64,000 bases of DNA, from the NCBI GenBank assembly GCA_003550325.1, contig QKWP01001274.1, positions 45,624 through 109,623 of the forward strand, in the 5' to 3' direction. The stretch comes from Gigaspora rosea. Taxonomy: Eukaryota; Glomeromycota; Glomeromycetes; Diversisporales; Gigasporaceae. This document shows, one piece after another, positions 25,001 through 37,000 of the stretch (positions are counted from its first letter, which is position 1; each line of letters opens with the position of its first letter). The notes beneath the pieces are model-generated. The model saw nothing but the letters and a program-made list of their open reading frames with translations. It was not told where the DNA came from and did not search any database. A program made the translations under genes and the position numbers.

Positions 25001-28000
25001 TGGATTACTTGGTTGTTTTAAATTCATGCTACACATAATCTCATAGGTAGCAATACATTGCATAGGCAAGCCCATAATTAAAACTATAAAAAATTAATTA
25101 AAAAATTAGAAATAGTACATTATAATAATATTAAGTTTATACTAACTCTAAATCACTAATTGTCAAAATATATAATATAGTTTAATATTAATTAAAATTT
25201 AAAAAAATTGAATTTTAAATAAAGTTTTACTTACTAACTACCAGTAATAATTAAATATAAGTAAAATATTATTATTAAATTATAAAAACAAAATAAAATA
25301 TTTTTTAATTATATTTATATTTACAATCTAATAATATATTAAAAGATAAATAATTATATTATATAAAACATACAAAGATTATAAATTAATAATTTAAAAA
25401 TAAAGTTTACTTACTCACTAAAAATATAAACAATTAAATTAAAGTATATTATTTAATTATAAATACTGTATTAATTTAGATTAATAAGTATTACTCACTT
25501 ACTAATAGGCAAAAATATTAATAATTAAGATTAATTTTTAAAATTAAATATAATAAAGTATTTATGCTTACGGGCTAAAATTTTAATAAATTAATAAATT
25601 TTAAATATATTAATTAAAGAATTTTAGTAAGCTGTGCACTCTGCACCTACTGTGCACCCTATAGCAACAAATATAAATAATAATTAAAGTTAGAGTTAGG
25701 GTTAGAATTAGGGTTTAGGATTAGGATTAGAGTTTAGGATTAGGATTAGGATCAAAATTAATACAGAATTGCGAGAGGATCATTTTTTGTTAAAAATGCA
25801 GCAGGGGTTACCCTAGTAAAATTCTGAAAAACATAAAAGGGTGCACTGCAGTGCAGGTGCACTGCTTACTAAAACTCTAAATTAAAAATATATTATAAGC
25901 AAATTTATACTTACAGCCTAAAATTAAAAAAAGTGTAATTGTTTAATAAAATTATATAGAAATTTTATTAATAATACTAAATTATTCTATTTATATTCAA
26001 TAACAAATAATTTTTAATAGCAAAATTTAAAATTAAAAATTCTAGATAAAAGATAAAATTAAACAAAATAAGATATTAAAACATCTAATAGAATATCAGC
26101 TATTAATTATTTCGCTAGTTTTTATATTATATATAGCAATTGCAATATTGAATAATAATAGTTTAGCAAAAAATATATTACAAATTCATACTTACACACT
26201 TGATTATTTACAGAAATATACAAAATTAATATGATTATAAAAGATAATTGAGGATTATTTAAGATTATTAATATTACCGTTTTATATTAATTTAAGGGAA
26301 TACCTATTTTCACCATAGTATTTTGCTATTTCCACCATGGTTACACAAAAGTTACTATTTTTAGATTTTAATATAATATTGTATATTATAATTTTAATTA
26401 TTTTCAATTGGCCCAACTTGATTTAGGTTACCAAAACAAGACTCATGTAACGTTACATGACAGTAGCAGTATGTAACCAAAAATTATTTTTGCGAAAACA
26501 ATGCACTGGGCCTTTGTGTAATGTACGTGCATATGTTGTGTAACCAGTATATGTACTGTGATTGGATGTTGCTTTGAACCTAGATTTAGGGTTAGGGTGA
26601 GCCGGAATTATGTTTAACCTGCCGGGGATTATCATGATAGTGCCCACTAGCATTAAGCTTAATGCAGCTGACCCAACCAAAATAAGAGTTGTGTAACGTT
26701 ACACAACATAAGCAGTGTGTAACCAAAAATTATTTTTGAAAAACAATGCACCGGGCCTTTGTATAACATAAGTGCATATATTATTTTGAATTCTAAAAAT
26801 AGAAAATCTTGTATAACCATGGTGGAAATAGCAAAATACCATAGTGGAAATTGTAGAGCTTTCTTTATTAGATATAAAAAAATTATAAAAAAATATATAT
26901 ACTTACTGTCTAATAATTCAATCATGTTAATATGTAAGTATTTTTATATAAAGAGATAAGAAAAATGTATTTTAAAAAATTATAAATTAATAACATACCC
27001 TCTAATAATTTTTTGACAATAAATATATAAAAGTAAACTTTATTATAAGAATTATTTAAAAATTATAGTAATGTATACTTACTGCCTGATATTTAGAGAT
27101 AAAAATTTTAAAAATATAACTTTAATTTTAAAAATAATTGAAAAGTATAGTTAATAAAGTATAAAATAACATTTTAATACATATGGTCTAACAATTTAGA
27201 AAGTGTATAATATTGTTATAATAGTTAATTCCAAAAGCATTATTAACATTATATAATAAAAATTTATAAATAATGTCACGGATTATCGTGAAATCGGAAG
27301 AAATTTTTTGGACCTTTTTTGGCAGCTTTTTTTTTATAATTAAATTAGAATTTAGGGTTAGGGTTATTAATGAAAGTATATAGGTAGATTTTAGTAGGGC
27401 TTATATTTTCAAGTTGAAGCCCCAAATTTCACGATAATCTGATTTCACGATAATCCGCGACAAATAACATTATACTTACATTCTAATAATTATAATAATT
27501 AGAAGAACAAATAATATAAATTACATTTAAATAAAAGTTAGATTTAAACTTGGAAATAAATATTTAATACTTACGCACTAGATTATAATTTAACAAAAAT
27601 TATACAAAATGAATATAATTATACAAACACAATATAAATACTATAAATAGACAAGGTTCATACCGCATACTAATCCATGTTGTTAATAAAGTGCAAATTA
27701 AAAGAAGTTTAACTTTAAAAATAGAAAATTTCGATGCCTATACATATAGTCTAATGCAGTAATAATTCAACAAAAGAATAAAATATTACAAATACAATAT
27801 AAAAATTAAATTACAATTTTATTATAAAAATTTACTTACTCACTAATAATCCAAAAAAAATATATGAAAGTTGAAATATTAGATTATTAAGCCAAATTGA
27901 AATAAATATTTAATTTTTAAAAGATAATACAGTAATTCATAATTTATACTACCCACTAATACAACAGAAATATAAAAACATATAAAGCCAATTAATAAAG

Positions 28001-31000
28001 TACAATTAAAAAATCATTTAACTTTATATAATAAACAATACTAACTGTCTAATAATTCATTAAAAAAATTCAATACTAGTTATAAAAGTAAAATATACTA
28101 AAAGATTTCAATTTGATAATTTTAAATAACTTACAGCCTAATAATATAACAAATATTGTTAAAACATCTATAATAGAAATATATCATCTAAATTAGATAA
28201 TTTATTCAATACCTACCGTCTAGTAATACAATATAAATATAAGTAAATATTCATAATTATATTATAAAAAGCAAAATTTATAATTTAAATTGATAACTTA
28301 AAAGAAAATTCTATACTTACCCTCTAACAATCAATAAAAGTATCATAAAATAATATTATTAATTTTAAAAACAAAATAAATAAAACTTATCAAATATGTA
28401 ATTTTAAAAATAATATAATACTTACACACTAATAATTTATTAGTAGCATAAGTAAATAAATTTATAAATTTTAAATTGCAAAGCAAATTTAAAATATAAT
28501 ACTTACTAACTAATAATTAGACAAAAGAATATTTAAAAAGCATTATTAAACAATAAATATCATAAATTATATTTTTAGATAAATTATACTTTTAGATAAT
28601 AAGATTTGTACTTACTCGCTAATATAGTATCCAAAGAAAATAGGAATAATACATTTTTGAATAAAATACATATAAAAATAAAAAAAAATTAATTTAAAAT
28701 GTATAAAAAGATTTTTCTAGATTTTTATTAATTATTTACTGATCTTTAAAATATGTTTATACATACAAACTAATAGCCCAATATATAAAAGTTTGAATAA
28801 TATGTACTATTCGAAAAACAAAATTTAAAATTATATACAAAGTTTTTAGAATTCTATACTTACTCCCTAGTAAATTAATAAAAAATATATAAATAGCCAT
28901 ATAAACAAATAGAAATAATATAATAGACAATTATAATAAACTGATATCTAGTAAATAAGTTTATATATACAACCTAATAATCCAATATTTAAAAGTTCAA
29001 TATTAATATATATTATTAGAAAAGCAAATTTTATAATTATACACAAAGTTTTTAGAGCTCTATACTTACTCTCTAGTAATTTAATAAAGAGTATATAAAT
29101 AAATATATAACTCAATAGAAATAATATAATAGAGAATTATAAAAAACTAATAATTCTAATAAATAAATTTATACTTACCCACTAGCAACCCAATATTTAA
29201 AAGTTCAAAAATTAATATATATTATTAGAAAAGCAAAATTTACAAAACAAATATTATTATTTTAGAAATATATACTTACTCTCTGGTAATTTAATAATAG
29301 AATATAAATATATATATATATAATCCAATAAAATAATAAAAACAAATAATTATTATAATCTAATAATTCTAGATAATAAGTTTATATATACAGACTATTA
29401 ACCAAGATTTAAAAGTTTAGAAATTAATATACTTTATTAGAATCATATATAATATTTTTAGAACTCTTTACTTACCGACTAGTAATTTAATTAATTTAAT
29501 TGAAAAGTATGAATAAAAATAAAGAAATAAAAACCAATAAAAATAATATAATAGAGAATTATAATAAACTGTTATTTCTAGTAAATAAGTTTATACATAC
29601 TGACTAATATCCCAATATTTAAAGTCAAGAAATTAATTTATTATTAGTAATACAGAATTTAAACCATATATGATATTTTTAGAAGTCTATACTTACATGC
29701 TAGTAATTTAATAGAGAAGTATAAATGCATATATAGAAATATAACCCAATAGAAATAATGCAATAGAAATTATAATAAACTGATAATTCTGGTAAATCAG
29801 GTTTATACATATCGCCTAACATCCCAATGTTTAAAAGTTCAGAAATTAATATGTATTATTAGAAAAGCAAAATTTCAAACCGTAAGGTAGGTATGCCTAA
29901 TTCAGCACGGTTAACATTGCCGATAGTAAACTTTTAAAAATTTATTAAAATAAATATCCAAATTTTTACTAAATACGTTACGCTATATTCCAAAATAGCT
30001 TTTATTTAAAAAAAAAATTCTAACCCAAAAAGGTAGAACCTTATTCTATTTAAGAAATCCATCTAAAAATCTCGATCATCAAGAGATCATCCTAAATCAG
30101 CGCACCGGTACTACTTAAAATTTTTTTTAGCGCTTTTAAGATGTTGCTTTTCCTCCTTCATACGTTCATTTTCAATTCTTTTTTGTCTTCGTGCATCTTA
30201 TTTTTGCGCTTTTTCTGATTTACGAGCTATTTTTTTTTGGGTAGCAACTTCTTTTTTATGTTGCTTTTCTTGGATCTTTTTCTCTGCCTCTTCCTCCGCT
30301 TCTCTTAACTGATGTAAGGATTTTTCGTTCGTGAGAAGCTGGGAAAAAGGCATAGTTTTTCTTCTTTTTCTTATAACCGGCTGCGATTCACTTTGTTCTA
30401 CATCAACTTCAAGATCTTTGGAAATATTACACACGGGATACTTGAGTATTAGATGCAAAGGGCTAGTACCAGGATTTTTTAAGGTATCAAGTTCTTCTTG
30501 TAAGTGCTCAACTTTTTCATTCAGGATCTCTATTTCAGACATTAACTCTTTTTTTGTAGGGTTTTTTTTATTAAAGCATAGGTGACCTGGAGCTGACTTT
30601 GAAGATGAAGACGAAGTAGTTGAAGACGAAAAAGTCGAAGTTGAAGAAGCTAAAGGCAAAGAAGGCAAAGACAAAGAAGAGGACGAAAATGAAGATGATA
30701 AAGATGAAGAAGATAGTGGGGACAAAGAAGATGGTGGAGACAAAGAAGATGATGGGGATGATTGTAGGATATCAATTCTCTCCGTAGTTAACAAAGGTTT
30801 AAGAAGGTCTGGGCTAATAGCATTGGGATTGAACAGCCATATACCTCTAGATTTAAAGGCATTATATATAGTGGTAGGTGTGTAGGTTTTAATGTAGGCT
30901 GACCCTAAAACTTCTGCGAATGTATACTTGGTTACAATCTTTCCATTATTTTTAATTCTAAACTTTTCACACTCATTATTATAAAACTTATTTAGTGCGG

Positions 31001-34000
31001 CGAACGGCAATTCAGCTGGCTGTAGAACATGAGTAGTATAAGGGGGGAGTGTATAAAGAAGTATGTCATTTCTATAACAAAAGTTAACACTAATATAGTT
31101 GACATTGCTCTTATGGCCATCCATAATTAGTAAAACAGAACGAAATAGAGCTAACAAAATGCTCAACGTATTTTTGAAACAGGCACTCTCGCATGTATCC
31201 CGTTTCAGTAAATCCCATAACGGAGCCAGCAGGGGCACCATTTAAAAGACCTGGGATCATTCGTTTACCTTTAAAGATAATCAATGGTGGAATGTATGTC
31301 ACGGCAGCTGAGATAGTTGGACATACTGAAATATGTTCATGGGAGTTGCTCGATGAAACCTTATGCATTTGACGTGCTTCTTTCTTGGCTAAAACTTTTT
31401 GAAAACTGGGTTCGATTACGAATCCCGTCTCATCCTAAAAAAAAAAAATTAATAAAAAAAATGAATTGAATCAAAATAAAAAACAATTAAAAAAAATCAA
31501 TTTTTAAAAAAATTGATTCAAAATCTCAATTTAAAAAAAAAAATCGCTTCAAAAATCGCTTCAAAAAAAATCAATTCAAAAAAAAAAATCAATTAAAAAA
31601 AAAACTGTACTATGTTCCAAATTCAATCAGGAGTAAGTGAATACTCCTTAATAATTTTTTTGAGCTTGGCAAAATGATTACCAACAATAATAGAGTTGGC
31701 TTTTTGTGCGCGAGCTTCATTTAGAGCTTGTGGAACATGGAATAAAAGCTCTGGATGGTCACTCATGAAGCTCTGCTACCATTTTTGGCTCGGACAGGAC
31801 CCCAGACATCTAGTATAGAGGTCATACTTGAAATTTGGGAGCAAAAACACCTAAAATTTGAGAAGCAAAAAAACAGTTTTTGGGTATTATCTTGGCATTC
31901 AGTGGTCCAATTTGAATGAACTTTTTTTTAAAATGAAGCTCTCAGTGGGGCGCATATAACAAAAAAAAGTTTATTCAATTCTGATTACTGGATTAGAAGT
32001 TATTAAAGTAAATAGATTTTGTCATTTAGAGCAAATTAGGTCAAAATTGGCCAAAATCTAGTTATGACCTATATGAGAGATGTCCGGGGTCCTGCTCGGA
32101 CCATTTTCATTAAAAGGACTGGGTCGTTTTCTCTTATGAAGAATATCTATCACACACTGGCTTACGTCAAACTTTGTTAACCCAAAGCCAAGCTTTTGTA
32201 TATTAAGACAGTAACCAACAAGCTGTTCTTCTTCATAGCTTGTTAGAACTTTAGCTCGACCTGGAGGAGGGGGAGGGCCATCATTTTTGATAGCACGTCT
32301 AAGCGAAGTTTCTGAAACATCATAATCATGTGCAATGCTTTTGATGCTTGGGGTTTTCGAATTATTTGACGAATCTTTAATTGCCTTAAGGGCATTAGTA
32401 ATAGTATCGTGTTGGGTTGTATAATTGTTATACTTTGTCATAGTTTGCTTTAAAAATTTAGAAACAATAACTAATACAATTTTCTTCGTTGTGCAACAGT
32501 ATAGTCTTTATTAATATTGTAGTGTTTTACAACTTATTACAAGGATATTTAAAGATCGTTTAATTGATTATGTGATTTTTTAAATTGAATAGACTAAATT
32601 TTTTTTAAATTACGTGATTTTTTAAATTGAATAGATTAATTTTTTTTTAAATTACGCAATTTTTTATCTTGCTTTAGTCGAGTTTTATAATTTTATACAC
32701 GTTATGTTTTGTTTAAAAGAGTAAAAATAAGATCTGTGAGATTAAGAATCGCGACTATAAATTATTTTGGAAAAGTGACCCAGATTGGATCTGCAGGGGG
32801 CACTTAAAATACGTTAAAGTGATAAATACCTCAAGTTTAACGCGATTATAATTATGTAAAGTTATCAAATATCGAGCTTACTAATAGAATAACTTTATAC
32901 AATACAAAAAACATCGATTATTGGCAAAAAATTTTGACTTTTACCGTGTTGTCCTTTCTTGTTAAAATTTAAAAGAATGAGAATTTATCTAATATAACGA
33001 TTTCTCGGGATCTATCAATCAAAATCACGTAATTTCGATCGGTAGATCCCAAGATATCTTAAACATGCCGAATTAGGTACCGCACTGAATTAGGCATATC
33101 CACCTTATATGATATTTTTAGAACTCTATACTTATAGGCTAGCAATTTAATAAAAGAATATAAATATATATATCAAATATAATATAATAGAAGTAATTTA
33201 ATAGAGAACTATAATAAACTAATAATTCCAGTAAATAAGTTTATACATACCCCTAATAGTCAAATATTTAAATTTAAAAATTAATATAACTTATATTATT
33301 AGAAAAAAAAACCAAAATTTTAAATTATATACAATATGAAATTCTAGTAAATAAAGTTTATACATACGACCTAATTGTACAATATTTTAAAGTCTAAAAA
33401 TTAATATATATTATTAGGAAAGCAAAATTTACAAATCAAATATTATTATTTTAGAAATATATACTTATGCTCTAGTAATTTAATAAAAGAGTATATAAAT
33501 AAAAATATAACACAATAAAAATAATATAATAGAGTTATAATAACTGATAATTCCATAAAGTTTATACATACATCCTAGCAGCCCAATATTTAAAAGGTTA
33601 AAAATAAATATGTATTATTAGAAACAAACAAAATTTAAAATTATATGCAATAAACTGAAATTCTAGCAAATAAATTTATACATACAAACTAATTGTACAA
33701 TATATTAATATATAAGTTTAAAAATTAATATATATTATTAAAAAAGCAAAATTTACAAATCAAATATTTTTATTTTAGAAATATTTACTTATGCTCTAGT
33801 AATTTAATAAAAGAGCATATAAATAAACATATAACTCAATAAAAATAATATAATAGAGAGTTATAATAAACTGATAATTCCAGTAAATAAGTTTATACAT
33901 ACAGCCTAAAAGAAAAATATTTAAAGTTAAAAATTAATATATATAATTAGAAAAGCAAAATTTAAAATAGACATATAATCAAATAGATAAGTTTATACAT

Positions 34001-37000
34001 ACAAACTAACAACCCAATATTTAAAAGTTCAGAAATCAATATGTATTATTAGAAATGCAAAATTTAAAATAGACATACAACAAAATAGAAATAATATAAT
34101 AAAGAATTATAATAAACTGATAATTCCAGTAAATAAGTTTATACATATTCTCTAACAACCCAATATTTAAAAGTTCAGAAATTAATATGTATTATTAGAA
34201 AAGCAAAATTTATAAATCAAATATTATTATTTTAGAAATATATACTTACTCTCTAATAATTTAATAAAAGAATATAAATATATATAATCCAATAGAAATA
34301 ATGTAATAAAGAATTATAATAAACTGATAATTCCAATAAATAACTTTATATGTAAAACTAACAGTTTAGCATTTATAATTTCAGAAATAAATATATATTA
34401 TTGGAAATCAAAATTTCAAACCGTATATGATATTTTTAGAACTTTATACTTACAGGCTAGCAATTTAATAAAAGAGCATGTATAAGTGTATATGCAAAAA
34501 TAAATATGTATTATAGAAAAGCAAATTCTAAAAATTGTACATGATAAATATAAAAGTTTTACTTATTGTCTAGTAATTTACATAGTAGAAAAATTATGAA
34601 ACATGTAAAGGTCAATTTGAAAATTATAATTTAAGATTAATTCAAGAGAATTAAGAGAATTGTAATTAGGTTTAAAACAGAAAAATATATATAATAAGAT
34701 AAAAAAATTCAATTAGAGAGTCAAGACTAATAAAGGCCAATTAAGAAAACGCAATCGATAATTTTAAAATAATGAAGCTTATACATATGGTCTAATAATT
34801 AAATGTATTATAAATTATAAACGATAAATCAATATTTGAAAAATAATATAACAAAATAATATTTATACTTACCGACTAATAAATCAACAGAAGAATATGT
34901 GAATATATATAATGTTAGGTTTTAAACCTGATTAGTAAAAGCTGTTTTAAGATTATAAATGACAACTTTTTAGAAAATAAACAATGAAGCTTATACACAC
35001 CAACTGTCAATAAAAAAAGAAAGTTATTAATTAGTGAAAAATTGTATAGATTTTAGAAAAATGGAATTAATTTTATGCTTACGATGCACTAGAGTTGGGC
35101 AACAAAACGAAACCTATCCGAAACTAGTTTCGGTTTCGGTATAATCCGAAGCTAGTTTCAGATTTTTAAAAAAATACGAAACCCCCAAAACCCGAAACTC
35201 TGAAACTATAATTCAAAACTTCTCGAAACTATATTTAAAATTTTGAAAATTTTATGATATATAATTTATAATAGAATATTACTAGAAGTAACTAGTAGTG
35301 ATCATCACATCTCTAGATATTTTTAGGATTAGGTAAGGACCCCAAAATATACATAGATAGGTCAGGTATTAGTTTGCTTATTTCTGGTGTTTTTTATACA
35401 AATCTTTTCTATTTATAGTAATTTTTTTGCTTATTTTTGAAGTTTTTTCTGCAGAACTTTCTATTTTTGTAATTTTATAATTAAACTAACCTATCTATAT
35501 ATATATTGGGTCCTGTTAGGTGAAGTTATAGAAATTTTATTTTAGTTTTTATAAGGTTTTTGCATGTTTTGAGCATTTTTACTTAGAGTTTCTAATCCTG
35601 TTATTTAGTATGTTTTAAAGATTTAAGCACCTAGTGATCGATCACTACTAGTTATAGTTAGTAATATTCTTTATAATTTATATATATTATAATTTAGAAA
35701 ATAACTAATAATCATCATAGGTGATTATCACCTATGGTCTATAATACAAAATCAAAATAAACATAAAGGTTAATAGTAAAATTTAGCATGAAATTTTTTT
35801 TGTATAAAAAAAAGTAGTTTCATGGACAAAATTTTAGAGTAGAAGCAATTTTAGCAATTTTTTGTTTTTGTTACACAAAATTGATCTACATATTACACCT
35901 GATCCTGAATTTTAATTGGCAAATTGACTAGATAATATAATTTCCTATAATTTATTGATTTATTATTTAATAAATAATATAACTGAAATATACAAACTCA
36001 AATATAACCTATATGTTAATATGTATATTGTCTCTTGGCAAACTCAAATATTTGTGTACTAACATGTTAGCACGTTCTACAATACCATATTTTGTAAAAA
36101 TTTAACCTTAAATAGTTTTGGGGTTTCGGATAAGGTTTCGGGTTTCGGATAAGGTTTCAGAGTTTCAGATGAGGTTTCGGAAGCTATAATCCGAAACCTG
36201 AAACTTTCGGATTTGGCCAAAAAGGTTTCGGTGCCCAACTCTATGATGCACTAAGAACCACAATAGGGTTATAAGTATAAAAGTAGTTTAAACCCACAAA
36301 ATGAATATTTTTGTATACATCAGATTTATACATACGGCCTAATAAGTTGATAAATATTATCGTTATTAGATTAAAAAGTTAATTGGCAAAATGTAATTTA
36401 TAATAAAGTGATTTACATACCGCCTATTATTCAATCAAAAAATGTGTTTAAAACCACTAAATGAATAAATATTTTTGAATACATAAGATTTATACATACG
36501 GCCTAATAAGTTAATAAATATTATCGGTATTAGATTAAAAAGTTAATTAGTGAAATGTAATTTATAATAAAGTATTTACATACTGTTTAATTATTCAATT
36601 AAAAAATGTGTTTAAACCAACAAAATGAATATTTTTAATACACAAGACTTATACATATGGCCTAATAAGTTAATAAATATTATCGGTATTAGATTAAAAA
36701 GTTGATTAGCGAAATGTAATTTATAATAAAGTGATTTACATACCCCCTAATGATTCAATAAAAAAATGGGAAAATATAATCAAGTAAAATAAACATAATT
36801 GTGTACTAAAAACTAATTAAAAAAAAATACTAGCTAATTATCCGGCGAAAAAAAATTGTATTATTGAAATAAAATTTATAAGATTTAAAGATAATATAAA
36901 ATAATTAATATTATATTATGTAAATATAAAAACAAAAACACAATAATAATAATTTAAAAAGTTTTGATACATGCATTCTAATTATCCAATAAAGAAATAT

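Larger units (their letters stand above)
23986..26198 (-). other. Micro-exon block 3
   Basis: Exons (lowest coordinate, minus sequence): 26196 TGT (acceptor AAG), 25915 GCT, 25572 CCC, 25499 TAA (donor GTGAGT), 25415 TGA, 25325 ATT (donor GTAAAT), 25235 TTA, 25147 TGATTTAGA (donor GTTAGT), 24726 ATG (donor GTATAT), 24306 TGT (donor begins AT), 24218 TAG, 24115 GAA, 23986 ATTTCT (CAG acceptor). In the phase of exon 1 they read HVLPNEFYDLECVRKF. Four inserts are or begin with stop triplets, yet none falls in frame. Confidence 0.72.
30198..32441 (-). pseudogene. pogo-type transposase (DD35E), broken
   Basis: The N-terminal DNA-binding part lies at 32441-32102 (ALKAIKDSSNNSKTPSIKSI, DVSETSLRRAIKNDGPPPP, LVGYCLNIQKLGFGLTKFDV). 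A 298-bp MITE interrupts it at 31796-32093. Coding resumes (MSDHPELLF, EARAQKAN) and meets a TGA near 31625, followed by an intron-like 176-bp gap (31610-31435, GT to TAG, poly-T/A). The catalytic domain follows: DETGFVIEPS at 31434, then SSNSHEHISVCPTISAAV; a frameshift near 31150; IMDGHKSNVNY and HVLQPAELPF. The third acidic residue is E, 35 residues after D. A serine-rich linker and a Lys/Glu coiled-coil tail end at 30198. About 45-50% alike (by eye) to 56585-58326. Confidence 0.82.
29885..33105 (-). mobile_element. pogo-type element with AGGTAGGTATGCC ends
   Basis: TA duplications lie at 29883-29884 and 33106-33107. AGGTAGGTATGCCTAATTCA at the left is inverted at the right (TGAATTAGGCATATCCACCT). 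Removing it restores AAACCGTATATGATATTTTT, a sequence present intact at 34417-34436, which proves the empty site. It carries the broken transposase 32441-30198 and a nested MITE. Confidence 0.88.
28740..34520 (-). repeat. ~215-bp two-exon tandem unit, ~10 copies, interrupted by a pogo element
   Basis: Alternating boundaries TATACTTAC-NNN-CTAGTAATTTAATA and TATACATAC-NNN-CTAACAACCCAATA recur with conserved intron sequence (AAACTGATAATTC, ATATGATATTTTTAGAA). Copies start near 28861, 29069, 29279, 29475, 29696, 33135, 33468, 33792, 34249 and 34453. The three bases between the boundaries differ from copy to copy while the flanks stay constant. Confidence 0.8.

Noticed and set aside
25864-25882. 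Donor-like CTTAC with a 7-nt insert
   Set aside because: It lies in the inverted end of the MITE at 25622-25874 and would break the frame.
26453-26925. Two overlapping minus frames of 75 and 88 residues
   Set aside because: Both lie in the foldback element 26296-26863 and reflect its internal direct repeat.
36831-36833. Micro-exon CTA
   Set aside because: Its donor (GTATTT) is weak and including it makes a TAG stop in the phase of all others.
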